A stretch of DNA of 64,000 nt from Wyeomyia smithii (GCF_029784165.1 NC_073696.1:48553315-48617314), one strand, 5' to 3'; numbered from the stretch's first letter, positions 38,101-47,799 are shown. Numbers and translations are program-made. The notes: a model not told the origin generated them from the sequence alone.

Positions 38101-39960
38101 ATCTCTATATCACGGGTAGGCAAAAACTTGGAGGCGAATTCTACATAAGATAGATTACTATCAGAATCGCTCTACGAAATTACTTGAAATGTTCTGTGAT
38201 TGGATGATACACAAATATATGCTGAACATTATTGCCTCATAAAGACTCCAGTTTTCTTACAGACCTAACAGACGATTAGAACGTTACATTACGAGCGCTC
38301 CGCTTCAATCGTCTATATCTCATGGCAAAAACGAAATAGAACGATGCATTTCCGACGACAATGGGCTTTAAACTCCTGAATTTCGATCAATATCGATAAT
38401 TTCAATCACAGGAACGAAAGCTTTCATAAATTAGCTGTCTTACGAATATATGAAATCCTGTTCATTACAGCAAAATCCTTGAATAAACATCAGTCAGTAC
38501 TAAGAAATATCGTGCAAAATATTGTGATCCAATAAATCGCACGGGGGAATTGAGTTTTGTTTGGTTTCTGGCTATCTTTCCGAAGCTCTTGAAGCTTGTA
38601 TTTCAGTCTTTATTTATAGAGTTCATGTTAGTTCAATTATTTAACATATTAACATTTTGTAGTATAAAAACGCTTTCTTGAGCCTGTGAACAAATTTGCA
38701 TTGAATCAAATCTATATATAAACCAATATCCATTGCACTTTGACAGTAGTAAATAGAATCACCATAGTTTTTTGCTACAACACCGACTATGTGAGAAAAA
38801 CAAATTCTGTTGCTTGCTGCGTAAAAGTTCTATATTCTTACCAACTGAAATAAGCTCGTGAATGGTATCATAAATTTCATATGCATATGAGATTTAATTT
38901 AAGCCGAAGTACCCGAACTCCAAACGATGCTAATGGTGGTGAGAGGGTTCACCAAAAACCATTCCACTGGTAGGTTATTTGTGGCTTGATGCTGTTAAGC
39001 ATCTATCAGCGCTCGTAGAGCAAACAAAAAAAAAACATTTTTTTCTGATCGTATTGCATACGGTAGCTCGCATTAAGAGGAATCTGCGAAATACACCTCA
39101 TTTGAATAAATTATGGCTATTTTTAAGGCCAGGCGCCACTTGCACTCTTGATAGCTGTTCCATCTTTGAATTTATTGACTCCCAGCTATGTTGCACAAAA
39201 TACAAGTAGAACTTTATGAAATCATGAAAATCGTTGTTGCTTCGCAAAACAAATTAATTAATGCTCACTCACTGTGATTTTTCCCTTCTCCTCTCCGATC
39301 GTTCCAGAACGGTGGCTACAAGGTTAAGGTACGCAAGGTGCAGAACTGTGCCGGCTCGGATGCGGTCATCACAGCCAACGAAAACTACACGGTGGTGCTG
39401 ACGAAGAACTGCGACATCAAGTCCCGCGGTTGCGTTCAGTTCAAATCGTTCAAGACGGCCGTCGCCAAGTACAAGGTCCGGAAGGACGGTATGCTGATGC
39501 TGCAGGGCAATCTCGACCTGTGCGATCAGCTGCGGGCCGGCATTCTGGACGCGCAGATTGGACCGATGCTGCGAACCTTCAATCTGCCGGAGAAGTGTCC
39601 GGTTGAGGCGGTACGAAATTCAATGTGACGACTTTGCTCAACGAATTTGTAACAGGTTTTTGTTTTATCCTTTGCAGGGAACCCTCTGTACCGATCCGAC
39701 CCAGGTGATTAATATTGCGGCGTTCGCGCAGTTCCTCGAGCTGGCACAGGGCACCATTGACGTGGAAACAGAGATTCAACACGATACGGTAGGTTGATTT
39801 CATAATTTTTATTCTCTATTCTGGAGGTTTCAGTTCTCGGAATCGATACAATAATAGAAGAAACAGCTGAACACTTATAGTAATCACCCTCTCACGTATT
39901 TGTCTCTTCACACAACAGGGCAGAAGTTGCTTCCGAGTCAGGTTCGAAGTCACAAAGTGA
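23082..39960 (+). CDS. secreted ML/DUF1091-like lipid-recognition protein (4 exons, 176 aa)
   Basis: Coding segments 23,082-23,156, 39,308-39,610, 39,678-39,788 and 39,919-39,960 join in phase 0 at every junction and give 176 residues. Residues 1-24 form a signal peptide. The mature part is small, with eight cysteines (25, 39, 60, 67, 97, 122, 130, 167) and one N-glycosylation sequon (NYT, 51-53). The C-terminal pattern C...P...N...CPV..G..C followed by a final cysteine in SCFRVRFEVTK resembles MD-2-related/GM2-activator-like (ML, DUF1091) proteins. Those are extracellular beta-sandwich binders of lipids or small hydrophobic ligands. The gene structure is strong. The family call is by pattern, and another secreted cysteine-rich family is possible. 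Confidence 0.72.
23157..26789 (+). other. intron 1, proximal part
   Basis: Intronic by position (donor at 23,157, acceptor at 39,306-39,307). It is AT-rich with many short frames and no domains. A dispersed-repeat phrase of the type AAGCCAAAACGCTTTGTTTG occurs near 24,990. Confidence 0.5.
26790..27190 (+). repeat. GGAAGTC-type repeats mixed with satellite fragments
   Basis: Contains AACTGGAAGTCACCATTTTG and AACCGGAAGTCGCCATTTTT flanking a partial satellite unit (26,940-27,060). It joins the dispersed family of 4.1-5.1 kb to the satellite further on. Confidence 0.55.
27672..27930 (+). mobile_element. tRNA-derived SINE
   Basis: The head GGTCCTCGTGGCTCTGTGGTTAGC contains an A-box-like segment and TCTGGTTCGATCCCCG a B box, as in a tRNA-type polymerase III promoter. 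A body with TTTTTCTCGACTCAGCTCTG follows. The layout resembles the Feilai-type SINEs of Aedes. Family assignment is inference. It lies in intron 1 on the same strand. Confidence 0.6.
27945..29860 (+). repeat. ~174-bp tandem satellite, about 11 copies
   Basis: The phrase ATGTCTTTCCTGAAC recurs at about 28,119, 28,299, 28,469, 28,642, 28,819, 28,981, 29,155, 29,332, 29,505 and 29,678 (spacing 164-180, mostly 173-175). Each unit also carries ACAAACATTTTAATGAAAA, TTTTGATTTAGAGGC and AAGTCATAATTTTGCATG. Copies differ by about 10-20 percent, but the last pair (29,505-29,677 and 29,678-29,850) is nearly identical. The period is close to nucleosomal length. Confidence 0.85.
29933..30538 (+). mobile_element. 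long tRNA-headed SINE, copy 1
   Basis: It begins GAGCTTCGTAGCCGCAAGG, with B-box-like GATTCGAATCTTAG, then GGGTTTATTCTCAGGCTC. It ends ACAATAGATC-AA-CTGGTCGCAGTG-GTCCAC followed by poly(A). The same start and end occur at 44,356-45,129 with a different interior, which defines the element. Confidence 0.65.
30079..30395 (+). repeat. tandem duplication, 166-bp unit
   Basis: 30,079-30,244 and 30,245-30,395 share AAAGCTTC-ATAATATCATAGAC, TATAGCACGTTATATGCTTT and GCAGGAGGATATGATA with few changes. It lies within SINE copy 1 and explains part of its interior. Confidence 0.8.
30540..30975 (-). pseudogene. mariner-type transposase relic, C-terminal part
   Basis: On the minus strand, in mixed frames, the sequence matches the transposase relic at 49.5-49.8 kb: HFTHQVPQEGAAVADNQRKG here parallels the same phrase there in a shifted frame. 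The intact-type equivalent in the other copy reads KFPKKVLLWLTISEKG. Frameshifts and stops make it non-functional. Confidence 0.6.
30976..32349. other. unassigned AT-rich intronic sequence between mariner relic halves
   Basis: No gene recognised. Because the transposase relic's C-terminal and N-terminal parts lie on either side, this 1.4 kb is probably later-inserted sequence, but its ends were not resolved. Confidence 0.35.
32350..32492. mobile_element. MITE (GGGGTCATCCATAAATTACG ends)
   Basis: The left end is GGGGTCATCCATAAATTACG. The right end read inward is GGGGCCGTCCATAAAGCACG. The total length is about 143 bp, with a poly-T/A-rich centre. It abuts the N-terminal mariner relic. Confidence 0.6.
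32493..32870 (-). pseudogene. mariner-type transposase relic, N-terminal part
   Basis: The minus-strand MARTVELLRLEVSRSE and TTSWHYWTTIRASKGS parallel MAKTVKLLHSEVCAFKKRYP and STIPWHYWTRIRTSKNA of the relic at 49.2 kb. Another frame adds ILSDKKLQRMLKRKTKG. This is the paired helix-turn-helix region of a Tc1/mariner transposase, frameshifted. Confidence 0.55.
32871..36091. other. intron 1, unassigned
   Basis: No supported exon. Short inverted sequences around 33,842-33,990 (AATTTGCATACCTGA and its complement) suggest a small MITE. A minus-strand frame at 32,924-33,142 could not be tied to a family. Confidence 0.35.
36092..36205 (+). mobile_element. tRNA-derived SINE fragment
   Basis: The head CTCCCAGATGGTCTCAAGG continues with a perfect anticodon-arm-like CTGGC-TCAACAA-GCCAG (5-bp stem, 7-nt loop). 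Then come TAGAGTTTCGGTTCGGGAG and GGTGTCAGTAGGATCGTAG. The tRNA-like fold and tail match a SINE type common in mosquitoes (Twin-like). The exact family is inferred. Confidence 0.6.
36206..39307 (+). other. intron 1, distal part
   Basis: AT-rich, no gene seen. A (CA)n-rich patch is at 37,405-37,430. The intron ends in CTTCTCCTCTCCGATCGTTCCAG, a good polypyrimidine tract and acceptor. Confidence 0.5.
39308..39610 (+). CDS. ML-like gene exon 2
   Basis: It encodes 101 residues from NGGYKVKVRKVQNC to LPEKCPVEA, between acceptor TTCCAG and donor GCG|GTACGA, both phase 0. GC content is markedly higher than in the flanks, as usual for a mosquito coding exon. It carries five of the mature cysteines and the NYT glycosylation site. 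Confidence 0.85.
39678..39788 (+). CDS. ML-like gene exon 3
   Basis: The 37 codons run GTLCTDPTQVINIAAFAQFL to EIQHDT, bounded by TTTGCAG and ACG|GTAGGT, phase 0. A 67-bp intron separates it from exon 2, which is typical insect size. Confidence 0.85.
39919..39960 (+). CDS. ML-like gene exon 4 (stop)
   Basis: After acceptor CACACAACAG the exon encodes GRSCFRVRFEVTK and a TGA stop. The cysteine followed by alternating hydrophobic residues fits a closing beta strand. The preceding intron is 130 bp. Confidence 0.8.
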   Translation, partial: GRSCFRVRFEVTK

Positions 39961-40011
39961 TCATACAGGTTACGTCGATGGAATCAATTAAAATAATAGC
40001 TATGTGTACCT

Positions 40012-40017
40012 AATAAA
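40012..40017 (+). terminator. poly(A) signal of the ML-like gene
   Basis: AATAAA lies 52 bp after the stop codon. A second AATAAA is at 40,036-40,041. Confidence 0.65.
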
Positions 40018-40041
40018 CTGTGGCTGGCGGGTGTTAATAAA

Positions 40042-41980
40042 ATATAAATTGTTACCTCATACTACGCGGTATGTCTGAACCGACAACGTTTGTGCTTTTA
40101 ATATGATATTGTTAGAAGGAAAGAAAATCCCCCTCCGTATACGCTAATCCCTGCCAACCGGGCTAGCCGTACAATTTCACAAATTTATACACTGACTGTG
40201 GTTAGGTTTGAGAAGCTGTAATGCAATTGATGAATGTCAACAACGTCAAGTCGGAAACGGGCAGACCCGATGTGGCGTCTACTTGACGGTGTGACTAATA
40301 AATCATCGTTTTGTTTTGGGTTTGGGTGAATGGATTGTAAATGATGATCGTTTCTATTGCCCAAAACAAAAACCTGAATCTACACGTGAAAGCTCGAGTC
40401 TTGATGAATTATTTTGTTCTTCTAACTTGCACGATACTACCATCGGTAAACATTTGGTTTGTGTATTTGGTTTTACCAATATTTATAACTATGACGAAAG
40501 TTGTGTCAGATCAGAGCTAAGAAAAAAATTGTGATTGAGGTTTAGAATGCAATTCAATATTTTTCCATTTTTGCACAATATTGATATATTTTCGAGCCAT
40601 CCAAGTTCGGAGTGTATCTGTGCATTTTTACCAAAATTTGTACATTTTATAGTCTTTTATAGCTTTCACTCAGTCTGGCTTAAAAGAATGGACTCTAAAG
40701 ATCGCGTTGTTTTGCTTGAATGGGGTTCAGAAACTATTCCTTAAGTGTTGTCGATGTCTAATACCGGCCAACAGAAAGTAGTTCGTAGTTCTAAAGATAT
40801 TACACTGGATTGCTCAACATCTATCAATCGAGGTAAAACACACACGCTGATTGTCAAATGGAATTTTCTTAGCCTTGAAAGAAGGATTTACCTAAAATAG
40901 AACTGATGGGAGTAGACCAATATTGGAACCGTTTTGTTCCAAGAAAACAGATAGACGGGAAACTAAGTACACGTTGATTTCTTTAGTGGTGGAAGTGACA
41001 CTTTTGCGTTCTCATGGAAACGCTGGTGTGAAGTGTAAATTCTCTAGGTCAGCTAAAATTCTGACAGATGATAGGGCGTCCATTAGATCATTTCCAAAAG
41101 TTCATTAATGATAGTTCTAAAGGCGCACTAGGGTCACATTTGCCAAGAACGGCAGTTAAAGCAAGATACAAAAGTGATCTCGTTCAAGTAATGCTTGGGT
41201 GTGTAAGGAAAAAGACATCTTGTGTAGACCTCGAAGAAGAGAGCTGCTGATAACATCCAGAATGGTGTGGAGAAAAAGAAAGAGCGGTTAATCACCAACT
41301 TTTTTACAATAAAAACCTAGCCAAAACCCATTCAGAGTGTTTCAAAGATTAAAGTGTTTCAGAAGTTTAGTCCGCCCAATATTTGCTTAAACGAGCCTAA
41401 ATTATTTTGACGAATAACTTATTGACCTGCTTTCAGAATGGAGTTAAAAGAATATTCAAAAGTAAAAGGTGATTCCAGTTGATCCAAATTATTAAAGGTA
41501 GGTTCTGACTAGAATTTAAATTCTTTACAACAGTAGCAAGTTAAATTTTTGTCTCATTTTATTTCTTTTTGTTTTTTGACCCCAATAAACAATCGTGAAC
41601 AGCACAATTAAGCATCCAAAAAATGTAAATGAACAAAAAGGTTTTATTTTTCATTTTGGAACTATTTTGATGGTAAATTTAAAAAAAAGTTATGATTCGA
41701 AAAACATTTTTTTTTAATTTTCATTTCGAAGGGCGTTTTTTGAAAAACAAATCTATTGTCTTCAACTTTGCCAAAGACACTATGCCAGTCAAACAAACCG
41801 TTTTTCCTGTAAAAATGTTTTAATCACAATAGCTTGACTTGCATTATAGTCACTAAAAATATGAACCTTTTTAGCCTGAAAAAAAATTGGCTCCGATCAT
41901 TGACCACAAAAGAGTTAAGCTGCATTCGAGACATTTTAATTTTCATAGTCAAACTTTACATTCAATATTTCAAAATGCTA
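40042..41980. other. intergenic, no supported gene
   Basis: Several short plus-strand frames (40,316-41,250) lack domains or splice signals. The phrase TCAACTTTGCCAAAGACACTATGCCAG near 41,760 belongs to the same dispersed repeat as 24,990 and 25,480. Confidence 0.35.
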
Positions 41981-41989
41981 CTGATGCCC

Positions 41990-42497
41990 TAATCAAGTTA
42001 TAAATTTTCTACTTGATTCTCTCGCGTATGCCGAAATTGATAACGTCGTTTCAGACGCTGTAATTGAGAAGATGAAAAATCACTTAACCCAGAATAAGTT
42101 GGATTGGCTGTTTTTAACCCAGATATCCCGGTTAAACTTAAACGAAAAATGATCAAGCGATTGAAACCGAACGATCCCTCAGTGTTTTTTGTCGAATATC
42201 ACGAATATTCCATACAAAACCAATGCTTTCTTTTCAAGTTTTGAACTTAATATTGATTTTTTTTCGACTGTGACCCAACCGAATAAAAGAATAGCAAACT
42301 TCTGTCAAAAATTACTCAATGTGATCGACACCACAGTGCATGCTGTTAAATTTAAGAAAGATCATAACCGTGTTTTATCACATAACGAAGACAAACTTCA
42401 GTTTATATTGCATGTTGTTGATTTATACCGGGAAAATATTCATTTCATTCAAAATCCATACTTTTTAAAAAACACCGAAAGTTACAGATCATTTTAA
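41990..42497 (+). pseudogene. AT-rich unidentified ORF, apparently frameshifted
   Basis: A 102-codon frame (42,189-42,497, no ATG at its start) contains QPNKRIANFCQKLLNVIDT and DKLQFILHVVDLYRENI. Upstream, other frames give similarly protein-like text (DNVVSDAVIEKMKNHLTQNK), ending where the next begins. This suggests one longer reading frame broken by two frameshifts. I do not recognise the family. It could be a transposon or virus-derived remnant, or chance in AT-rich DNA. Confidence 0.35.
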
Positions 42498-42599
42498 ACT
42501 AAAATTGGGATAATAACATTACTTTTTAATAAAAATATAAGTGTATTTTTTCGAACTAAATTGCTATTTTTAACAACGGCTTTTTACCCGTTAACATTC

Positions 42600-42776
42600 A
42601 AGTCCATTAAGTAGACAATGTGTGCAGCAGGGGAAGCGAAAAATAAGCGAACTGAGAATATGATACAGATTTGGAAAAAGTTACCGCATCCCGACGGGAC
42701 TTGAAGCCACAATCTTCCTGTCTCCGGCATGGGGTTTTGACCAATTAAACTACGCGGGACGGTGGTACTGTTCCAC
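42600..42776 (-). mobile_element. tRNA-derived SINE or tRNA pseudogene
   Basis: On the minus strand CGTCCCG...CGGGATG form a 7-bp acceptor-like stem. TAGTTTAATTGG matches an A box and GGCTTCAAGTCC a B box. The anticodon and T stems do not pair well, so it is not an intact tRNA gene. Confidence 0.5.
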
Positions 42777-42779
42777 AAT

Positions 42780-43109
42780 CTATATACGTATCACATTCCA
42801 CTGATAACTTATTCTACTTATTCCCTAACTATACACACTGCTTCGCAAGCGTTATTATACAAAGAGTCAGCTAATGCTGATAACTCTTATAGACCTGTGT
42901 GATCGAGACCAAAGTCAGTCTGAGTCGTGCTTGCAAGTGCGACACAACAACGGAAGGTGCTCCGGTTCCGGTCCGGGAGCCTGTGTAGACATCAGTTTCA
43001 AATACATTATAACTGCAGATCATCAAATTGATTAAGAAAGGAGATTATCTGAACTCTTCGAAAAAGCTTTACCTTCGAAACATCAAATTGTTCATGAAAT
43101 GCAAATATT
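42780..43109. other. unassigned
   Basis: The GC-rich stretch GGAAGGTGCTCCGGTTCCGG at 42,953 may belong to a SINE body. No gene seen. Confidence 0.3.
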
Positions 43110-43110
43110 A

Positions 43111-44187
43111 CCGTGCTGGATCGAAACCCGTACAGTATCGAAATCCGTACACCTTGATGTTTTTCTTCAGTTTTAAGCTTTATAAAAATGAAAATTCATA
43201 TGATAGTTACATGTACATGTACGTTGAGCTGTTGGCCTTCTGTTAAATTAAACTATGCGCCAGTAGGCCATGAAATAAAAATATTAAAAATAAAAAATCA
43301 ATCGTGAATCGGTTTCAGTTGTCATTTCGTTGTATCGTTAGAAAATTTACTAAGGAAACATTTTTCAGGTAAAAACATTTTTTAAGTGGGATATAAGTGT
43401 TTTACTCTGTAAATTTTTTTGAAATTGATGGAGAAGTAAGTCTTTGTAATTTTTGAGCTGTATATTGTCTGGTAAATAGTGTAAACTGTATTTATTCAAT
43501 AAAAACTGTGCCGTACGGGTTTTGATCCTTGTTAATTGCTTGAATCGAAATCCGTACAGCGTGTGTATCATGCATATATTGTTGAACTTTCTTCTTGTTT
43601 TCAGCATATAATGGAAGAAAACAAGTATAAATCTACGGCAAACAATTTCGAAGGAGCTGTGACTGAGGTAGGCAAGGAAAAGTCATACCGGGAAGCTTCG
43701 ATAGGTTCCGGCGTTCCGGTATCTACAATAAGGGGTGCCGCAACGAAACGCTACGGAAATTGCACTTAACCGTGGATACTTAATGAACCAATTGATCCTC
43801 AAAATATATTTATTCGTAAATTCAAAGATAAATTATAAATAAAAGATGTTCATTTATGTACTTTTATATCTATACGGATTTTGATTTATTTCTGTATGGA
43901 CTTTGATCCAGTCTATATCGCGTGTGTGCGGATTTCGATTCAAAAGTGTACGGGTTTTGATTCAGGCAAAAAACAGTGTACGGATTTCGATTCAAAACAC
44001 TTTCTATTTAAACATGATTTTTTCGAGTTTCAGAGTGATTTTAATCATTTTGCTTGAAAACAGTGATAAAATATAAGTAGACCTACAAGTAAACATGTCA
44101 GTTTAAAGCAATATGTGATTTCTTGATTTTATATTGACCGTCAAAGATTATCATGTGCTTAGGTGTACGGATTTCGATCCAGCACGG
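43111..44187. mobile_element. pogo-like TA element with ~10 copies of its end motif
   Basis: The inverted ends are CCGTGCTGGATCGAAACCCG-TACA (left) and CCGTGCTGGATCGAAATCCG-TACA (right, read inward). TA flanks at 43,109-43,110 and 44,188-44,189. The motif GTACGG(A/G)TTT(C/T)GAT(T/C)CA or its complement occurs near 43,118, 43,137, 43,511, 43,541, 43,872, 43,895, 43,929, 43,948, 43,978 and 44,165. A short psq-type HTH frame lies inside. No DDE domain is present, so it is non-autonomous. Confidence 0.8.
43611..43769 (+). CDS. psq-type helix-turn-helix peptide of the pogo-like element
   Basis: The 52-codon frame MEENKYKSTANNFEGAVTEV continues with SYREASIGSGVPVSTIRGAA and TKRYGN. This resembles the psq/CENP-B-type N-terminal DNA-binding domain of pogo-family transposases, but the normal catalytic part is absent. 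A polypyrimidine tract and TTTTCAG just upstream could act as a splice acceptor. It may be a remnant or a small DNA-binding protein. Confidence 0.55.
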   Translation: MEENKYKSTANNFEGAVTEVGKEKSYREASIGSGVPVSTIRGAATKRYGNCT

Positions 44188-44355
44188 TAGTTGACCTGTT
44201 AGGACAAGGTGGTTCTATCAAATTTTTCTTTGAATCTGACATTCTCGCAGATGTCTACTCTTGATGTTTTGCATGACATGCTCGCAGGTGATTTGTTCAT
44301 TATACGCGGAAATTCGACCTTGAAAATTTTCATCAATTTTCATTGCTAAGCAATG

Positions 44356-45129
44356 GAGCTCCGTAGCCGCAAGGTTACAGAGTCTGCTTTGGTAAGCGGG
44401 TGGTCGTGGGTTCGAATCTTAGTAGAATCAGGCCATTCGGTTGTCAAAGGACTTTGAGCATGGGTTTATTCTCAGGCTCCCCACCACACACCCTACCTTC
44501 AATCTGGATTCTACAGTACCCCTGTTGACCCTCCCCCAACAAAAATAAGTCACTATTATAATAAAACTGGTGTGAGTAACATACGAAAGTTCTCTCCAGG
44601 GAATTGTAACTAGGCGATATTGTTAGGATGGATCGGTATAGTAGACAGGCTTCTTCCGTTCTCTTGATTTTTGCCCAAATTTCCTTTTCTACCTGCCAAA
44701 CCCCTTGGAGAACTAGAATTTCTCTCACACAGAGTGAGTAATTATCCACATTTAGGCATTTACAAGAGTTTCACTGGATTTTTGCTCTGTCAAATTAGGA
44801 GCGTTTTTTTCGTCAGAGAAACTATTACTCTGCGCTCTCTCTACAGCAGATGGTGTGATGCCCATTGAATATAAGCTCGCAGTTGTTAAGAGGGAAGAAA
44901 ACTCTTTCTCTTTAAGACGAAGATGAGCAAAACAAAGCCTGATAGTAGAGCAGTAAGCTTGAAACGGAAAGGTAATTACACACAAGCACTGATATGAATG
45001 ATAAGCGTATCACTTACTTCAATAGTGTTACTGCTAATGATATGAAGTGCGGAGTACAGAAAACACCTGGGCAATATCACAATAGATCTAAGCTCTGGTC
45101 GCAGTGATGAGTCCACACAGAAAAAAAAG
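44356..45129 (+). mobile_element. long tRNA-headed SINE, copy 2
   Basis: It starts GAGCTCCGTAGCCGCAAGGT, with the B box GGGTTCGAATCTTAG. It ends AATATCACAATAGATC-TAAG-CTCTGGTCGCAGTG followed by poly(A). Its ends match copy 1 at 29,933-30,538. The interior (44,500-45,050) is longer and largely different. Confidence 0.65.
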
Positions 45130-45589
45130 CAATGAAGACATAAAAATAAGTGAGCAATTTAAAAAAAAATCCTCAATTTTAATATTCTCTCTATTGTCAG
45201 TTTTGATTCAATTGAAACTTTCCTCAGATGTTCTTATTGTCTAAAACTTGCCTGTGACGGTTCTCTATAGTTTAGATTAGCCTGTACGAAAAGACCTTAA
45301 TTATTGAGAACTGAAGCAGAAGCTCCAAAGCTTCTGGAAAGCAGGATGATTGCAATAGCTCTTAACCGTGGCTGTTACGCAAAATTTAATGGTGACACTT
45401 CTAAGTTAAGCTGTTATGAGACCCGTGTCGACAAATGTAAGGTGGGGGTGATTAACAAATTCCAAGCCTCTAAGGGATCCTATGAAATACATGGAGCCCT
45501 ATCACAGTATTCTAGCCTTCTGCGTTAGGCTACCGTAACACGCAGAGGACTTCAAACTCAACAGCGAATCGCTGGATGGAGGGCCTTCG

Positions 45590-46930
45590 CTTTTACCACT
45601 AATTCTTGGTTTGCCTAGTGGGGAAGAGGAGAGCCCGACGGCCTGTCGTCCCGATCCGGTGACGCAGCCAAATGACAAAGGGAAACCTGAGTCTTCACGT
45701 GCTCCTGTCAAACAGTTCTTCCAACCAACCTGAAGAGACTGCTAAGCCAAGGCCACTCACGCGAAGAGGCCGCTAGCTTAGTTCGTCAACCAGTCGATCA
45801 GACTGGCCGCTCAGGTCAGGTCGCAACCAAACGACAACGGTCGACTGAGACAGCGTCACCAAACACGAGCGCTAAGGGCGGCAAGAATGCGTGCGCCGTG
45901 ACAAACAACAGAGTAATTTGTAGGAAGATGCTAGGGGCATGTCAATCACATCGATCGACTATCCAGCTTTCCTACTTACATTCCCCTGAACAGTTAAAAA
46001 CTGTTCACGATAGGTTTCAGGTCGAGTCCTTTAACACAGGCGCAAAAGGCACTGATGCAAAGGCATGAAAAGTACGCTCGGAGACTCCCTCAGGATGCTT
46101 TTTCGCGACAGCGAAGAAGATTCCGCCGAAAAATCGTAAGAGAAGTAGGCGTGAGCATCTGACCAGTCGCGATCCTGAGAGCCACATACCACCGCCTAAA
46201 CGAGAGAGTCGAACTTCTGTCGGATACCGTCTGCTGCAACGGGATCCTGTTGCTGAGGATACGCAGTTAACCCAACTCAGCATCACCGCTGCCCATCGGA
46301 ACTCATCTAGGTTCGATATAAGACGCGTCGTCAACAACGTGAGCAGCATGAGCTGCGTTCACATGGATCTCTATCACACAAAGGGCGCTTCTAGTGTTTT
46401 TTTGCAGGAAATTCACCAAGGATCAGCTATCCTTTGCGCTAATCCAGGAGCCATGGGTCCACGACACCAGGATCCTTGGTTTAACCAACGCAAACGGAAA
46501 GTTGATCTATTGCAACCAACAGTCCAACAGAAATAATAAATTTGTTTCCATTACAGCGTTCTTCCAACGGGATTTGGTCGTCATTGCGGTAGAAGTCCCT
46601 ACGAGTAACGGTACACAAGAGATGCCTCCGCTTACTTCTCGGGGGACGTGAACGAAATACCGCCATCCGAAGTTACAGCGCTTGTGCGGTACTGCCGAAG
46701 CATCAACAAGCCACTCATCGTCGGCTGCAATGCCAATGTGCACCACACAGTCTTAGGTATCCTGGATGTTAACACGAGATGTGGGTACCTGTATAAACAC
46801 CTTACTCTCAACAGAATATAACGCTAAAACACTGGAAGTTCTTTTGATTCTTTTTACCTCCGAGTCCAACGTTGGAGAGCTCATGACGACACGTGACTCC
46901 GCAGTACTCGTTCGTCGACTGTTCACTAGA
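45590..46930 (+). pseudogene. LOA-clade non-LTR retrotransposon fragment (gag end and endonuclease)
   Basis: In changing frames, 46,020-46,340 encodes a proline/arginine-rich tail (SGCFFATAKKIPPKNRKRSR) typical of an ORF1 end. From 46,395 an apurinic-type endonuclease follows: KDQLSFALIQEPWVHDTRIL (catalytic E in IQEPW), then NKFVSITAFFQRDLVVIAVE, then NKPLIVGCNANVHHT, where DANAHH is usual. The QEPW and ANxHH forms are those of LOA-clade elements, such as Lian of Aedes. It is broken by frameshifts and truncated before the reverse transcriptase. Confidence 0.7.
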
Positions 46931-46944
46931 GCGGGGAAAAGTGA

Positions 46945-47790
46945 TCGGTTTTCCAAAACCAAGATTTTTTGGTTCCTTTTGGGGCCCCAAACAACCCTGA
47001 ACTTATCGGAAGTAGATTGGTCTTGTCTCCGCTTGGCGCATTGCATTTTAAATTTGTATGAAAATTTGCATTCACCTTTGCATTTTTTGCATTCACCTTT
47101 CTAGAGAGCTCAATAATGATCTAATAACGCACTACATTATGTAAAAGTATAGTATTTTAGATGCCTAACAACTTTGCAGAAGGCGCTGAAGAGCTAGGAT
47201 GTCCCTAAGAAGAGCTATAGCTGTTCAAAGTTGAGTATGTCGAAAATCTTGTTTTCTGCCAACATTACCAATGTACCGGCGCCAGTAGCATTCCCATCAG
47301 AAATAACCTGTTGTAACGAGTTTATACACTCAGCTGGATCAAACACACAAATTCAGGTCAATATTCTAGCCGTAGGTAGAATCTACAACGTGTTTCAGAG
47401 GTTACTTCTGATGGAAATCTGACTAACGCCAGTACACTGGCGGTGTTGGCAGAAAAAATTAATTGCAACATAAATTTCGACATACTCAACTTCGAACGGC
47501 TCCAGTATGTTTTGGGACACCCTAGCTCTTTGATGTCTTCGGCCAAGTTGTTAGGCATAAAAAAAAACCTACCATTTGAAGTCATGCAACCTATGGTTTG
47601 AGCCACTTTGAGCTCTTTAGAATGGAAAATGCAAAAACGTTGGTTTTTCCATACAAATCTCCATATAAATTTGAAATGCAATGCGCCAAGCGAAGACTAA
47701 ACAAATCGACTTCCGATAAATTTAGGATTGTTTGGGGCTCCAAATAGAACAAAAATACTTGGTTCTGGCTTTCTGCTATCAAGTTTCGTT
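46945..47790. mobile_element. large fold-back element, ~350-bp arms
   Basis: The left arm (46,945-47,295) and right arm (about 47,400-47,790) are reverse complements at roughly 80 percent. Matching blocks include ATGCCTAACAACTTTGCAG with its inverse at 47,550, GTTGAGTATGTCGAAA, and GCGCATTGCATTTTAAATTT. About 100 bp separates them. It directly follows the LOA fragment. The several short minus-strand frames here are by-products of the repeat. Confidence 0.7.
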
Positions 47791-47799
47791 TTTTCCATA

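Noticed and set aside
42684..42776. A functional tRNA gene on the minus strand
   Set aside because: Acceptor stem and boxes fit, but the anticodon and T stems pair poorly; treated as tRNA-derived.
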